In this document: piece after piece, positions 36,543 to 44,081 of the stretch
How the letters are laid out: every line of letters starts with the position of its first letter
Numbering within the stretch: the stretch's first letter is position 1
From: a bacterium
GTDB taxonomy: Bacteria; Pseudomonadota; Alphaproteobacteria; Rhodobacterales; Rhodobacteraceae
NCBI GenBank assembly: GCA_016124195.1
Contig: WGOE01000011.1
Coordinates: 42,336-106,335, forward strand
Reading direction: 5' to 3'
DNA length: 64,000 nt
The notes under the pieces: model-generated
What the model saw: only the letters and a program-made list of their open reading frames with translations
The model's database searches: none
What the model was told of the DNA's origin: nothing
Translations under genes and position numbers: made by a program

Positions 36543-36655
36543 CGCGCCGCGACAATCAACGCCCAAAACACCACTTGCGCGCGACGCCCAAAGCCGCAAT
36601 CCTCAATCCACTGCGACGCACGATCACCATCCAGATTGACGCGCAGTTCTCATCC
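36535..36655. mobile_element. Right-end remnant of an IS21-type element
   Basis: Downstream of the istB fragment GATTGACGCGC occurs twice (about 36537 and 36636) within short, related blocks containing TTGTCGCGC or GCGACAATC. Repeated subterminal blocks of this kind are typical of IS21-family ends. No target duplication could be assigned because the left end is lost. Confidence 0.45.
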
Positions 36656-36702
36656 AGTTTGTCGCGCTACACCTCTCACAACTTTTCGCGCCAAAGGCCA
36701 CT

Positions 36703-37731
36703 TCAGATGTTCTCCCTCGTATAGATCTGGAACGGGATGATCCGCGTGTAATTGACTCCATCGTTCGGTGATCGTGTTGCTCGTACCATTCCCTTGATCA
36801 GTTCCTCAGCCAATTGGCGCAGCGGGTGGGCGATCACAACTTTCAGCGTGCCGTCCAGCAAACCGGCCCTTGTGCTGTCCATCAGGTCGTAGCCGACGAC
36901 GACCAGTTCCGATGCTCGCCCCGATGCCCGCAGTGCCGCCATCGCCCCGGTGATGCCGCCGCCTGATACGAAGAGCGAGGTCAGGTCGGGGTGCTGGTTC
37001 AGGAGTTTCTCGGTCATCTCTTCGGCCACGGCGCTGGATTCAAAGGTGGACAGCGGTTCCAGCAGGGTGAAATCCGGCGCATGTTCGCGGAAGTAGGAGC
37101 GGAAGCCGCTCTCGTTCATCTCTTGATTGCGATAGCGCGGGTTGCCCATCAGGATGCCGATCTTGCCGGGTTTCTTGCAAAGGCCCTCGATGGCCCAGGC
37201 CGAGGTGCGCCCGACCTTCCAGTTGTCCAGGCCCACGTAATGCACCAGCCCCGCCGCCGACAGCTGGGCGATCAGGGCAAAGACCGGCAGGCCTTGGGAT
37301 TGCAAGGTCTCGACCGCTTGGATGACCACGGGATGCACAGCAGAGGTGATGCAGATCGAGTCGCACTCGGCCCCCAAGGCCAGCGCGCGTGCTGCCGTGT
37401 TCTGTGGGGAGAGGTCGTCGAGAAACTCGATCCGCACGTCAATCTCGACGCCGATGTCAGCCGCAGCAGCCTCGCGGATGGCGGCGGCGACGTTCTGGTA
37501 GAACTGCCGATGTGGCTGCAGCAGCAGGAAGCCAAAGCGATAGCGTGGGCGGCTGGCCGAGACCTTGGCCTGAATGGTGCCAAGCCCATAAAATCCAATG
37601 CGTTCCGCTGCTTCCTGTACCAGAACCTGAGTGGCGGCCCGCACGTTCTTGGCCCCGGCCAGAACGCGGTTGACGGTGGCGACGGAGACGCCGGCAGCTT
37701 CGGCCAGATCGGGAATGGTTGGGCGGGTCAT
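36703..37731 (-). CDS. LacI-family transcriptional regulator
   Basis: 342 aa. N-terminal helix-turn-helix TIPDLAEAAGVSVATVNRVLAG with the hinge AAERIGFYGLG, then a periplasmic-binding-type ligand domain (FLLLQPHRQFYQNVAAAIRE, KIGILMGNPRYRNQEMNESGF, SLFVSGGGITGAMAAL, VVVGYDLMDSTRAGLLDG). It is divergent from the hydroxylase-ABC-MocE cluster across a 300-nt region with nested inverted repeats, and is the obvious local regulator of it. Ligand is presumably a sugar or cyclitol. Its 3' end abuts IS21 remnants, so the gene sits at the edge of the mobile DNA. Confidence 0.9.
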   Translation of the reverse strand: MTRPTIPDLAEAAGVSVATVNRVLAGAKNVRAATQVLVQEAAERIGFYGLGTIQAKVSASRPRYRFGFLLLQPHRQFYQNVAAAIREAAAADIGVEIDVRIEFLDDLSPQNTAARALALGAECDSICITSAVHPVVIQAVETLQSQGLPVFALIAQLSAAGLVHYVGLDNWKVGRTSAWAIEGLCKKPGKIGILMGNPRYRNQEMNESGFRSYFREHAPDFTLLEPLSTFESSAVAEEMTEKLLNQHPDLTSLFVSGGGITGAMAALRASGRASELVVVGYDLMDSTRAGLLDGTLKVVIAHPLRQLAEELIKGMVRATRSPNDGVNYTRIIPFQIYTRENI

Positions 37732-37742
37732 GATGGATCATC

Positions 37743-37792
37743 TCATTTCATATCATATTTCGCCCCCGTTTTGATATGGTGAGACGAAATGA
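37743..37792. promoter_or_regulatory. Candidate LacI operator region with nested inverted repeats
   Basis: TCATTTC (37743) pairs with GAAATGA (37786-37792), and inside it CATATCA (37749-37755) pairs with TGATATG (37772-37778). The patch is A/T-rich, 12 nt upstream of the LacI start and in the divergent promoter region. Role as operator is inferred. Confidence 0.45.
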
Positions 37793-38034
37793 ATTGCGAC
37801 ACAACATCGCATCTTGATTCGAATGCCGTCAAGCTGGCATGTTGTGCCTTGTGACGCGGCGCCTTGGTCCAAGGTCCGGGTCTGTGTCGGGGAAATCTAA
37901 AGACAGGTCCAAGAGCAAGGTCGCGCGGGAACCGCTTTTCCGCAATCGGCATTGTCATGCCCGCAGCAGGTCGCGGCGGCTTCCGAAGGCCTGTCTGAAT
38001 GGAAAGCGGCGGCATCGCCGGGGTGAGGGACGCG

Positions 38035-39042
38035 ATGGACGATCTGAAATTCGGCACACGCAACAAGCGGGGCGATTGGGCCCCCGGCGCTCCGCTGGAG
38101 ATTGCGTCCAGCTGGGTTTGGCCCTTCAACCCGTTGAAATTCGTGCAGTTCGTGATTGGCTATGTCTGGCCGTGGAACGCCTTTCATATGGCGACGGCGC
38201 TGCTTTACTGGTTCTACATCATCCCGCCGGTCGAGACCCTGCAAACTCTGTCATGGGGCTGGGCGCTGTGGCTTTATGCGGTCAACGCGGCTGCGATCTT
38301 CGTGCTGTATGGCGGGGTAGAACTGTTCTGGTACGTCAAGCGCAAGCAAGGCACCCGGTTCAAGTACAACGGCAAGTTCCCTGGCGACCAACCGTCGGAC
38401 GTCTTCTGGTTCAAGAGCCAGAACATCGACAACTTTCTGCGCAGCTTCTTCATCTCGATCCCGCTCTGGACGCTGGTGCAGGTGATCTTCCTGCTTGCGT
38501 TTGCCAAGGGCTATGTGCCGTGGCTGACCTGGGCGCAGAACCCGGTTTGGCTTACGGTGCTGGTCTTCCTGTGCCCCGCGATCCATGAGGTGCATTTCTT
38601 CTGCATCCACCGCCTGATCCACACCGATTTCCTTTATAAATACGTCCATTCGGTGCACCACAACTCGGTCAACCCCTCGCCTTGGTCGTCACTGTCGATG
38701 CATCCGGTGGAAGGGTTCCTGTACCACGCGGTCGCCTTCTGGCATCTGGTGATCCCGTCCAACCCGATCATCGCCCTGTTCCAACTGCACATCGCAGGCT
38801 TTGGAGCGATCAACGGCCATATCGGCTTTGACAAGCTGGAGATCACCGAGGACACGGCCCTGGATAGCCACGCCTACGCCCATTACCTGCATCACAAGTA
38901 TTTCGAGGTGAACTACGGCGGCGATGGCCTGATCCCCTTGGACAAGTGGTTCGGCTATTGGCACGACGGCACCAAAGAGGCCGAGGCCCGCATGGATGCC
39001 CGCTTCGAGAAGAAGAAAGCGCGCCTGAACGCCGCCAAATGA
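38035..39042 (+). CDS. Membrane diiron hydroxylase (sterol desaturase/fatty-acid hydroxylase superfamily), MocD-like role
   Basis: 335-aa integral membrane protein with several hydrophobic helices and the clustered histidine motifs of the superfamily: HEVHFFCIHRLIH, HSVHHNS and HAYAHYLHHKYFE, which bind two irons. Such enzymes use O2 and a ferredoxin to hydroxylate or O-demethylate substrates. It opens a catabolic cluster and a MocE-type ferredoxin is encoded downstream; in rhizopine catabolism mocD (also a membrane oxygenase-like protein, but of another branch) and mocE act together in demethylation. Start at 38035 has GAGGGA upstream; 37999 is an in-frame alternative. Substrate inferred, not shown. 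Confidence 0.85.
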   Translation: MDDLKFGTRNKRGDWAPGAPLEIASSWVWPFNPLKFVQFVIGYVWPWNAFHMATALLYWFYIIPPVETLQTLSWGWALWLYAVNAAAIFVLYGGVELFWYVKRKQGTRFKYNGKFPGDQPSDVFWFKSQNIDNFLRSFFISIPLWTLVQVIFLLAFAKGYVPWLTWAQNPVWLTVLVFLCPAIHEVHFFCIHRLIHTDFLYKYVHSVHHNSVNPSPWSSLSMHPVEGFLYHAVAFWHLVIPSNPIIALFQLHIAGFGAINGHIGFDKLEITEDTALDSHAYAHYLHHKYFEVNYGGDGLIPLDKWFGYWHDGTKEAEARMDARFEKKKARLNAAK

Positions 39043-39200
39043 ACTTGGGGCGAACCGCGCCAACCCCTGACATTTCAAGACCGGACTGCGCCTCGCAAGG
39101 AGGCGGGGCGCAACCGTAAGGGCTGTCCGATCCAGGGCGCCATCACCTGAAACCTTGGTTTCAAAACTGCCTTCGGGCGACAAAACGGGAGGAGACTGAC

Positions 39201-40166
39201 ATGAAACTGATGACAACCCTGATCAAGGCCACGGCGGCCATGGCCCTGATGGCAACCGCCGCCAGCGCGGCGAATATCGCCGTCATCGGCGGCTCCAATG
39301 ACGATGCGTTCTGGAACAAGATCAAGAAGGGGCTTGATGATGCAACCCCCGGCGTCGTGGCCAATGGCGGCAGCGTCAACTATCTGCGCCTGCAAAACTA
39401 TGACAACTTCGCCCCGGATGTCGTGCAACTGATCCGCACCGCGATCAGCCAGAAGGTCGACGGGCTGGTGATCCCCGATTGGGTGCCCGAAGCCGAAGAC
39501 CCGGCCATCAAGGATGCGCTGGCGGCCGGTATCACCGTGATCCTGATGAATGCCGGCGGCGCCGACAAGGCGCATGAACTCGGCGCGATCAACTATGTCG
39601 GCAACGAGGAATATCCCGCCGGTGTCGCGGGCGGCGAATATTTCGCCAAGCATGGCCAGAAGCATGTCCTGTGCGTCAACACCCTGCCCGGCGCCGCCAA
39701 CACCGAAGCGCGCTGCAAAGGTGTTCTGGATGCGATGACCAAGGCGGGGTTCAACTCCGAAGAACTGCCGCTGCCGACAACCTCCTTCGGGGATCCGACC
39801 GCGGTGGCCGAGGCGATCAAGGCCACCCTGATCAAGGATGGCACCATCGACGGCGTGATCACCATTTCGGCGGGCGATGCAGATGCGGCGGCCACGGGCA
39901 TTCAGCAAGGCGACAAGGTCAAGACCGTCGCCCTCGCCTCCTTTGACATGAACGAAGCCGGCCTCGCGCGCATCAAGGATGGCACGCAGTCCTTCTCGAT
40001 CGACCAGCAACCCTATCTGCAAGGCTATCTGTCCGTCGCCCTGCTGGCTTCGGCCATCGACTTCGGCACCAGCCTGCCGACCTTCCCGGTGCTGACCGGG
40101 CCGGGCATCGTCGACAGCGCCAACATCGACGCCACGCTGGCCGGCGTGAAAAAGGGCGCGCGCTAG
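39201..40166 (+). CDS. Sugar/cyclitol ABC transporter periplasmic binding protein (MocB/FrcB-like)
   Basis: 321-aa receptor with signal peptide MKLMTTLIKATAAMALMATA (cleavage after ASA), then NIAVIGGSNDDAFWNKIKKG, VDGLVIPDWVPEAEDPAIKDAL, ITVILMNAGGADKAHELGAI and a ligand-lobe pattern DGVITISAGDADAAATG. It belongs to the type I sugar-binding class (ribose, fructose, inositol receptors). GGGAGGAG lies just upstream. First gene of the importer set, followed by a stem-loop and then permease and ATPase. Candidate ligand: a cyclitol such as inositol or a rhizopine-like compound, inferred from neighbours. Confidence 0.87.
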   Translation: MKLMTTLIKATAAMALMATAASAANIAVIGGSNDDAFWNKIKKGLDDATPGVVANGGSVNYLRLQNYDNFAPDVVQLIRTAISQKVDGLVIPDWVPEAEDPAIKDALAAGITVILMNAGGADKAHELGAINYVGNEEYPAGVAGGEYFAKHGQKHVLCVNTLPGAANTEARCKGVLDAMTKAGFNSEELPLPTTSFGDPTAVAEAIKATLIKDGTIDGVITISAGDADAAATGIQQGDKVKTVALASFDMNEAGLARIKDGTQSFSIDQQPYLQGYLSVALLASAIDFGTSLPTFPVLTGPGIVDSANIDATLAGVKKGAR

Positions 40167-40177
40167 GCGCCGAACCG

Positions 40178-40201
40178 GGCCCGCTGCCCTGGCGGCGGGC
40201 C
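40178..40201 (+). promoter_or_regulatory. Intercistronic stem-loop between binding-protein and permease genes
   Basis: GGCCCGC / GCGGGCC with a 10-nt loop, just after the binding-protein stop. No T-run. Such stems often stabilise the upstream mRNA so that more receptor than permease is made. Confidence 0.5.
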
Positions 40202-40226
40202 GCCACCAAAACCTCGGGGGAGGCTC

Positions 40227-41234
40227 ATGAACAGAAATACCTCGTTGGGCGGGCTGTTGCGTCGTCCTGAAGCCGGTGCCTGCCTTGGCCTTGTCGCCGT
40301 TCTTGTCTTCTTCGGCATCTTCGGCGGGCTGACCTTCCTGCAACCGGCGGGCATGGCAAGCTGGATGAACGTCGCCGCCAACCTGGGCGTGATCGCCATC
40401 CCGGTCGGCCTGCTGATGATCGCAGGGGAACTGGATATTTCCGTCGGCGCGATGGTGCCCTTTGGTGCCATGACGGTCGCCGTGATCTCGGGCCATTTCG
40501 GCCTGTCGATCTGGCTGGGCATCGCTGTCACGCTGGCCTTCGGCGTGATGGTGGGCCTGCTGAATGGCTATCTGGTGATCCGCACGGCGGTGCCCTCGCT
40601 GATCGTGACGCTGGGCAGCCTTTTCGCCGTTCAGGGCGTCGTTCTGGGCCTGACGGTGATGATCACCAAATCGACGAGCGTCGCGCTGAAGGTCCAGGGC
40701 CCCGCCAAGGCGATCTTTGGCGATTTCGTGTTCAGCGGTCAAATGCAGGTCATGGTGCTGTGGTGGCTGCTGATCGCGGCGGCCTATGTCTACTTCGTCC
40801 ACTTCTCGCGCTTTGGGAACTGGATCTTTGCCATGGGCGGCGACAAGGTTTCCGCCCGCAACGCCGGTATCCCGACCGAGCGGATGACGATCCTGCTGTT
40901 TGTCTTCTCCTCGACCTCCGCCGCCTTTGTCGGCATGTGCCAGGCGATCCTGTACAACTCGGCGCAGGTCGCGGGCGGCCAAAGCTTCATCTTCAACGCG
41001 ATCATTTCGGTGGTCGTCGGCGGTGTGCTGCTGACCGGCGGCTTTGGGTCGATCATCGGCATCTTCTTTGGCACCATCACCTTCGCCATCGTCAACCAGG
41101 GCATCTACTACACCAATTTCGACCGCAACTGGTCGTCCCTGATCATCGGCGTGCTGCTGCTATGCGCGGTTCTGATGAACAACACCTTCCGCAAGATGGC
41201 GCTGTCTTACGCGCCGAAGAAAGGGGCCAAGTGA
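40227..41234 (+). CDS. Sugar/cyclitol ABC transporter permease
   Basis: 335-aa polytopic permease of the ribose/fructose (FrcC-like) class with 8-10 membrane segments. Signature IAGELDISVGAMVPFGAMTV, substrate-channel region VIRTAVPSLIVTLGSLFAVQ, coupling loop MGGDKVSARNAGIPTERM and IISVVVGGVLLTGGFGS. GGGAGG lies 5 nt before the ATG. The TGATG at the end couples it to the ATPase gene. Works with the preceding receptor and following ATPase. Confidence 0.9.
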   Translation: MNRNTSLGGLLRRPEAGACLGLVAVLVFFGIFGGLTFLQPAGMASWMNVAANLGVIAIPVGLLMIAGELDISVGAMVPFGAMTVAVISGHFGLSIWLGIAVTLAFGVMVGLLNGYLVIRTAVPSLIVTLGSLFAVQGVVLGLTVMITKSTSVALKVQGPAKAIFGDFVFSGQMQVMVLWWLLIAAAYVYFVHFSRFGNWIFAMGGDKVSARNAGIPTERMTILLFVFSSTSAAFVGMCQAILYNSAQVAGGQSFIFNAIISVVVGGVLLTGGFGSIIGIFFGTITFAIVNQGIYYTNFDRNWSSLIIGVLLLCAVLMNNTFRKMALSYAPKKGAK

Positions 41235-42067
41235 TGGGCCAAGAAACTGGGCGGACGATCCTTTCCCTGCAGGGCATCAACAAGTCCTTTGGTCCCATCG
41301 ACGTCCTGCACGACATCAGCCTTGAGGTGAAGGCGGGCGAGGTTCTTTGCCTGCTGGGTGATAACGGTGCCGGCAAATCCACCGTGATCCGGCTTTTGTC
41401 TGGCGTTCACCAGCCGACTTCCGGCCAGATGGTGATGGACGGCAAACCGGTCCTGTTCCGCAATCCGCGCGAGGCCGCCGACCACGGCATCGCCACCGTC
41501 CACCAGTTCGGCGGCACTTTCCCCCTGATGTCAATTGGCCGCAGCTTCTTCGTCGGCCGGGAACCGACGCGCTGGTTCGGCCCCTTGAAACTCTACGACC
41601 GCAAGAAGGCGAATGAGATCGCGGTCAAAGCCGTCCAGAACTTTGGCATCACTCGCATCGACGACGGCGACCGCTTGGTCGGCGGTCTGTCGGGGGGTGA
41701 GCGTCAGGCACTGGCCATTGCCCGCGCGGTCCACTTCGGCGCTCGCGTGCTGATCCTTGACGAGCCCACGGCCGCCTTGGGCGTCAAGCAGGCCACCCAC
41801 GTCCTGCGCATCGTGAACGAGGCCAAGAAGCGCGGTCTGGCGGTCATCTTCATCACCCATCAGGTCATGCACGCCATGGCTGTGGGCGACCACTTTGCCG
41901 TGCTGATCCGGGGCGCCGTCGCCGCCGACTTCCGCAAGGGCGAACGGACGCGTGAGCAGATCACCGATCTGATGGCAGGTGGCGAAACCATGGCCGACCT
42001 CGAAGCGCAGATCGAAACCTACATGGATAGCCACGACGGTCATCCGCCACAGGCGGTATCGGCCTGA
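41234..42067 (+). CDS. Sugar/cyclitol ABC transporter ATPase (single-domain, FrcA-like)
   Basis: 277-aa ATPase with one nucleotide-binding domain: Walker A CLLGDNGAGKSTVIRL, Q-loop ATVHQFGGTFPLMS, signature GGLSGGERQALAIARAV, Walker B VLILDEPTAALG and the H-loop IFITHQVMHAM. Most ribose-class importers use a tandem 500-aa ATPase; the single-domain form is typical of the FrcA (fructose) and related group and works as a homodimer. The start overlaps the permease stop (TGATG). A 99-nt gap follows before the Rieske gene. Confidence 0.92.
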   Translation: MGQETGRTILSLQGINKSFGPIDVLHDISLEVKAGEVLCLLGDNGAGKSTVIRLLSGVHQPTSGQMVMDGKPVLFRNPREAADHGIATVHQFGGTFPLMSIGRSFFVGREPTRWFGPLKLYDRKKANEIAVKAVQNFGITRIDDGDRLVGGLSGGERQALAIARAVHFGARVLILDEPTAALGVKQATHVLRIVNEAKKRGLAVIFITHQVMHAMAVGDHFAVLIRGAVAADFRKGERTREQITDLMAGGETMADLEAQIETYMDSHDGHPPQAVSA

Positions 42068-42166
42068 ACCCTCTCCCCGCCGGGTGCTCTCCACTAACCC
42101 GGCCTTTCGTGGCCCGACCTTCGGGTCGGACCACGATCCTTTAAACACCACGCCAAGGACGACCCC

Positions 42167-42478
42167 ATGCCCGCCTGGACCCGCGCTTGCGCCACTGACG
42201 ATATCGACCCCGAAGACCTGATCCGCTTTGACCATGGCACGCGCAGTTTCATCATCGTGCGCAGCCCGGATGACACGTTCCACGCCATCGATGGCCATTG
42301 CAGCCATGAAAAGGTGCATCTGTGCGACGGCCTCGTGATGGATTTCACCGTCGAATGCCCCAAGCACAACGGTGTCTTTGACTACCGCACCGGTGAGGCC
42401 AAGCGCGCCCCGGCTTGCATCAATCTGCGCTCCTATCCCGTCAAGGTCGAAGACGGCCAAGTTTATATCGAGGTCTGA
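42167..42478 (+). CDS. mocE: MocE-type Rieske [2Fe-2S] ferredoxin
   Basis: 103-aa soluble ferredoxin with a complete Rieske site: Cys45-x-His47 in DGHCSHEKVHLCDG and Cys64-x2-His67 in VECPKHNGVFD. Small size and fused-free form match the MocE family, in which the ferredoxin donates electrons to the partner oxygenase during rhizopine (3-O-methyl-scyllo-inosamine) breakdown. Here the partner is likely the membrane hydroxylase at 38035. No dedicated ferredoxin reductase (MocF) is found in the window, so a housekeeping reductase must serve. The downstream isomerase gene begins 2 nt after the stop. Confidence 0.88.
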   Translation: MPAWTRACATDDIDPEDLIRFDHGTRSFIIVRSPDDTFHAIDGHCSHEKVHLCDGLVMDFTVECPKHNGVFDYRTGEAKRAPACINLRSYPVKVEDGQVYIEV

Positions 42479-42479
42479 C

Positions 42480-43253
42480 ATGAGCTTCCAACTCGCCGCC
42501 TGTGCCGAAATGCTATGGCGCGACCGCCCGATTGAATGGCGGGCTTCCCGCCTGAAAGAGATGGGCTTCGGCGTCGGCCTGTGGAACTGGCCCGCCTGGG
42601 ATCTGGCCAAGCTTGAGGCGACCGGGGCCACCTTTACCATCATGAACGGCTACCTTGAAGGGCGTCTGACCGACCCGCAAGGCTGCGAGATGTTGCTCGC
42701 CTCCGCCGCCGAGACGGCCAAGGTCGGCAAGCGGCTTGGCGTCCACCGCCTGAACCTGCACGGTACGGGTTTGGGCGACATGGGCATCCCGATCCCGAAA
42801 ATCGGCGCCTTTGCCCCCGGCATGGTGATCCGCGCCCGCGACACGCTGAACCGCGTCTGCGACTTGGCGGAAGCGTCGGGTCAGGTCTTCACCTTGGAAA
42901 ACCTCAACCCCATCGATCACCCCGGCTGCCCCTTTGGCTCCACCGCCGACGTGCTGGCGCTGGTGTCGGCGGTCAACCGCCCGCAACTGCGCATCAACCT
43001 CGACCTCTACCACACCCAGATCGGCGAGGGCGACCTGATCCGCTGGTGCGAAGCCTGTTTGCCGTGGATCGGCGAAGTGCAGGTGGCCGACAATCCGGGC
43101 CGCTGCGAACCGGGCACCGGCGAGATCAACTATGCCAGTGTCGCCAAGGCCCTGAACGGCATGGGCTATTCCGGCCCCGTCGGGATGGAGGCCTTCGCCG
43201 AAGGCGACGAAGACGCCGCCCTCGAAGCCTTCCGTTCAGCCTTCACGGTGTAA
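42480..43253 (+). CDS. Sugar isomerase/epimerase TIM-barrel protein (hydroxypyruvate-isomerase/MocC-like)
   Basis: 257-aa AP-endonuclease-2-type TIM barrel: LAACAEMLWRDRPIEWRA, GVHRLNLHGTG, FTLENLNPIDHPGCPFGS with a metal-binding Glu, INLDLYHTQIGEGDLIRW with Asp-x2-His, and IGEVQVADNPGRCEPGTGEINY with the last metal ligands. The pattern (NPGRxEPGTGEIN) is typical of hydroxypyruvate isomerase and of sugar isomerases such as IolE/MocC. It lies in an operon with the ferredoxin and dehydrogenase genes, only 2 nt after one stop and 2 nt before the next start. Likely acts on a ring-oxidised cyclitol or keto sugar. Confidence 0.85.
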   Translation: MSFQLAACAEMLWRDRPIEWRASRLKEMGFGVGLWNWPAWDLAKLEATGATFTIMNGYLEGRLTDPQGCEMLLASAAETAKVGKRLGVHRLNLHGTGLGDMGIPIPKIGAFAPGMVIRARDTLNRVCDLAEASGQVFTLENLNPIDHPGCPFGSTADVLALVSAVNRPQLRINLDLYHTQIGEGDLIRWCEACLPWIGEVQVADNPGRCEPGTGEINYASVAKALNGMGYSGPVGMEAFAEGDEDAALEAFRSAFTV

Positions 43254-43255
43254 TC

Positions 43256-44065
43256 ATGGTCCAGTTCCACAAGCGCCCGAACGTCGCCGACGTCCGCGCG
43301 ATGAAGGCCCGCGGCGAGAAGATCTCGATGCTTTACGTCACCACGCTGGAGGAAGCCGCCGCCGCCGATGCGGCTGGCATCCACATGCTGTCGATTGAAA
43401 GCCGCTTCTTCTCCCCGGAAATGCGCGAGGCGGCGGGCAAATGCTTCGTGCAGGTGGGCCTGCCCTTTGGCCCTTACGGCGGGCTTGCGACAGCGGAAGA
43501 CTACCTGCGCGCGGCGTTCAAATACACCGCAATGGGGGGCGACTGCTTCTATTGCGCGGCAAGCCTGGACATCCAGAAAGCGCTTTGCGACAACCATGTG
43601 CCGATCGTGGCCCATGTCGGCCTGATCCCCAGCTACATCACCTGGACCGGCTGGCGCGCGGTGGGCAAGACGGCGACCGAGGCCCGCGCCGTCTGGGACC
43701 ATGTCAAACAACTGGAGGCCATCGGCTGCTTTGGCGCGGAACTGGAGGTCGTGCCCGACCGTCTGGGCGAGATGATCGCGAAGAACACCCCGATGATCAT
43801 GCTGGGCATGGGCGCCGGCCCCGGTGCTGATGCGCAATACCTCTTTGCCGAGGATGTGCTGGGCCAGACCAATGGTCACAGACCGCGCCACGCCAAGACC
43901 TACCGCAACTTTGCCGCCGAATATGCCCGGTTGCAGGCCGAGCGGGTCGCGGCCTTCAAGGAGTTCATCGCGGACGTCAACACCGGCGCCTATCCGCAGC
44001 CGCAGCACAACGTCCCGATGCAGGACGCCGAATTCGATGCTTTCAAGGCCGGTCTCGGTCTGTAA
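43256..44065 (+). CDS. Divergent PanB-like (ketopantoate hydroxymethyltransferase family) protein
   Basis: 269-aa TIM-barrel protein with the overall PanB plan: ISMLYVTTLEEAAAADAAGIHML, PIVAHVGLIPSYITWTGW, QLEAIGCFGAELEVVPDRLGEMI (Glu164 aligns with the PanB catalytic Glu) and GQTNGHRPRHAKTY. By my alignment to E. coli PanB from memory, the three Mg ligands (Asp45, Asp84, Glu114) fall on Glu48, Gly68 and Ala/Cys near 100, so metal binding and the pantothenate reaction are doubtful. It is in a catabolic operon with tight spacing and no panC. A C-C lyase or C1-transfer role on a sugar or cyclitol intermediate is possible. Confidence 0.8.
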   Translation: MVQFHKRPNVADVRAMKARGEKISMLYVTTLEEAAAADAAGIHMLSIESRFFSPEMREAAGKCFVQVGLPFGPYGGLATAEDYLRAAFKYTAMGGDCFYCAASLDIQKALCDNHVPIVAHVGLIPSYITWTGWRAVGKTATEARAVWDHVKQLEAIGCFGAELEVVPDRLGEMIAKNTPMIMLGMGAGPGADAQYLFAEDVLGQTNGHRPRHAKTYRNFAAEYARLQAERVAAFKEFIADVNTGAYPQPQHNVPMQDAEFDAFKAGLGL

Positions 44066-44081
44066 CCTTCAAGGAAACCAA

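Noticed and set aside
43256..44065. Calling the PanB-like gene panB of pantothenate synthesis
   Set aside because: Apparent loss of the metal ligands, no panC nearby and location in a catabolic operon argue against a biosynthetic role.
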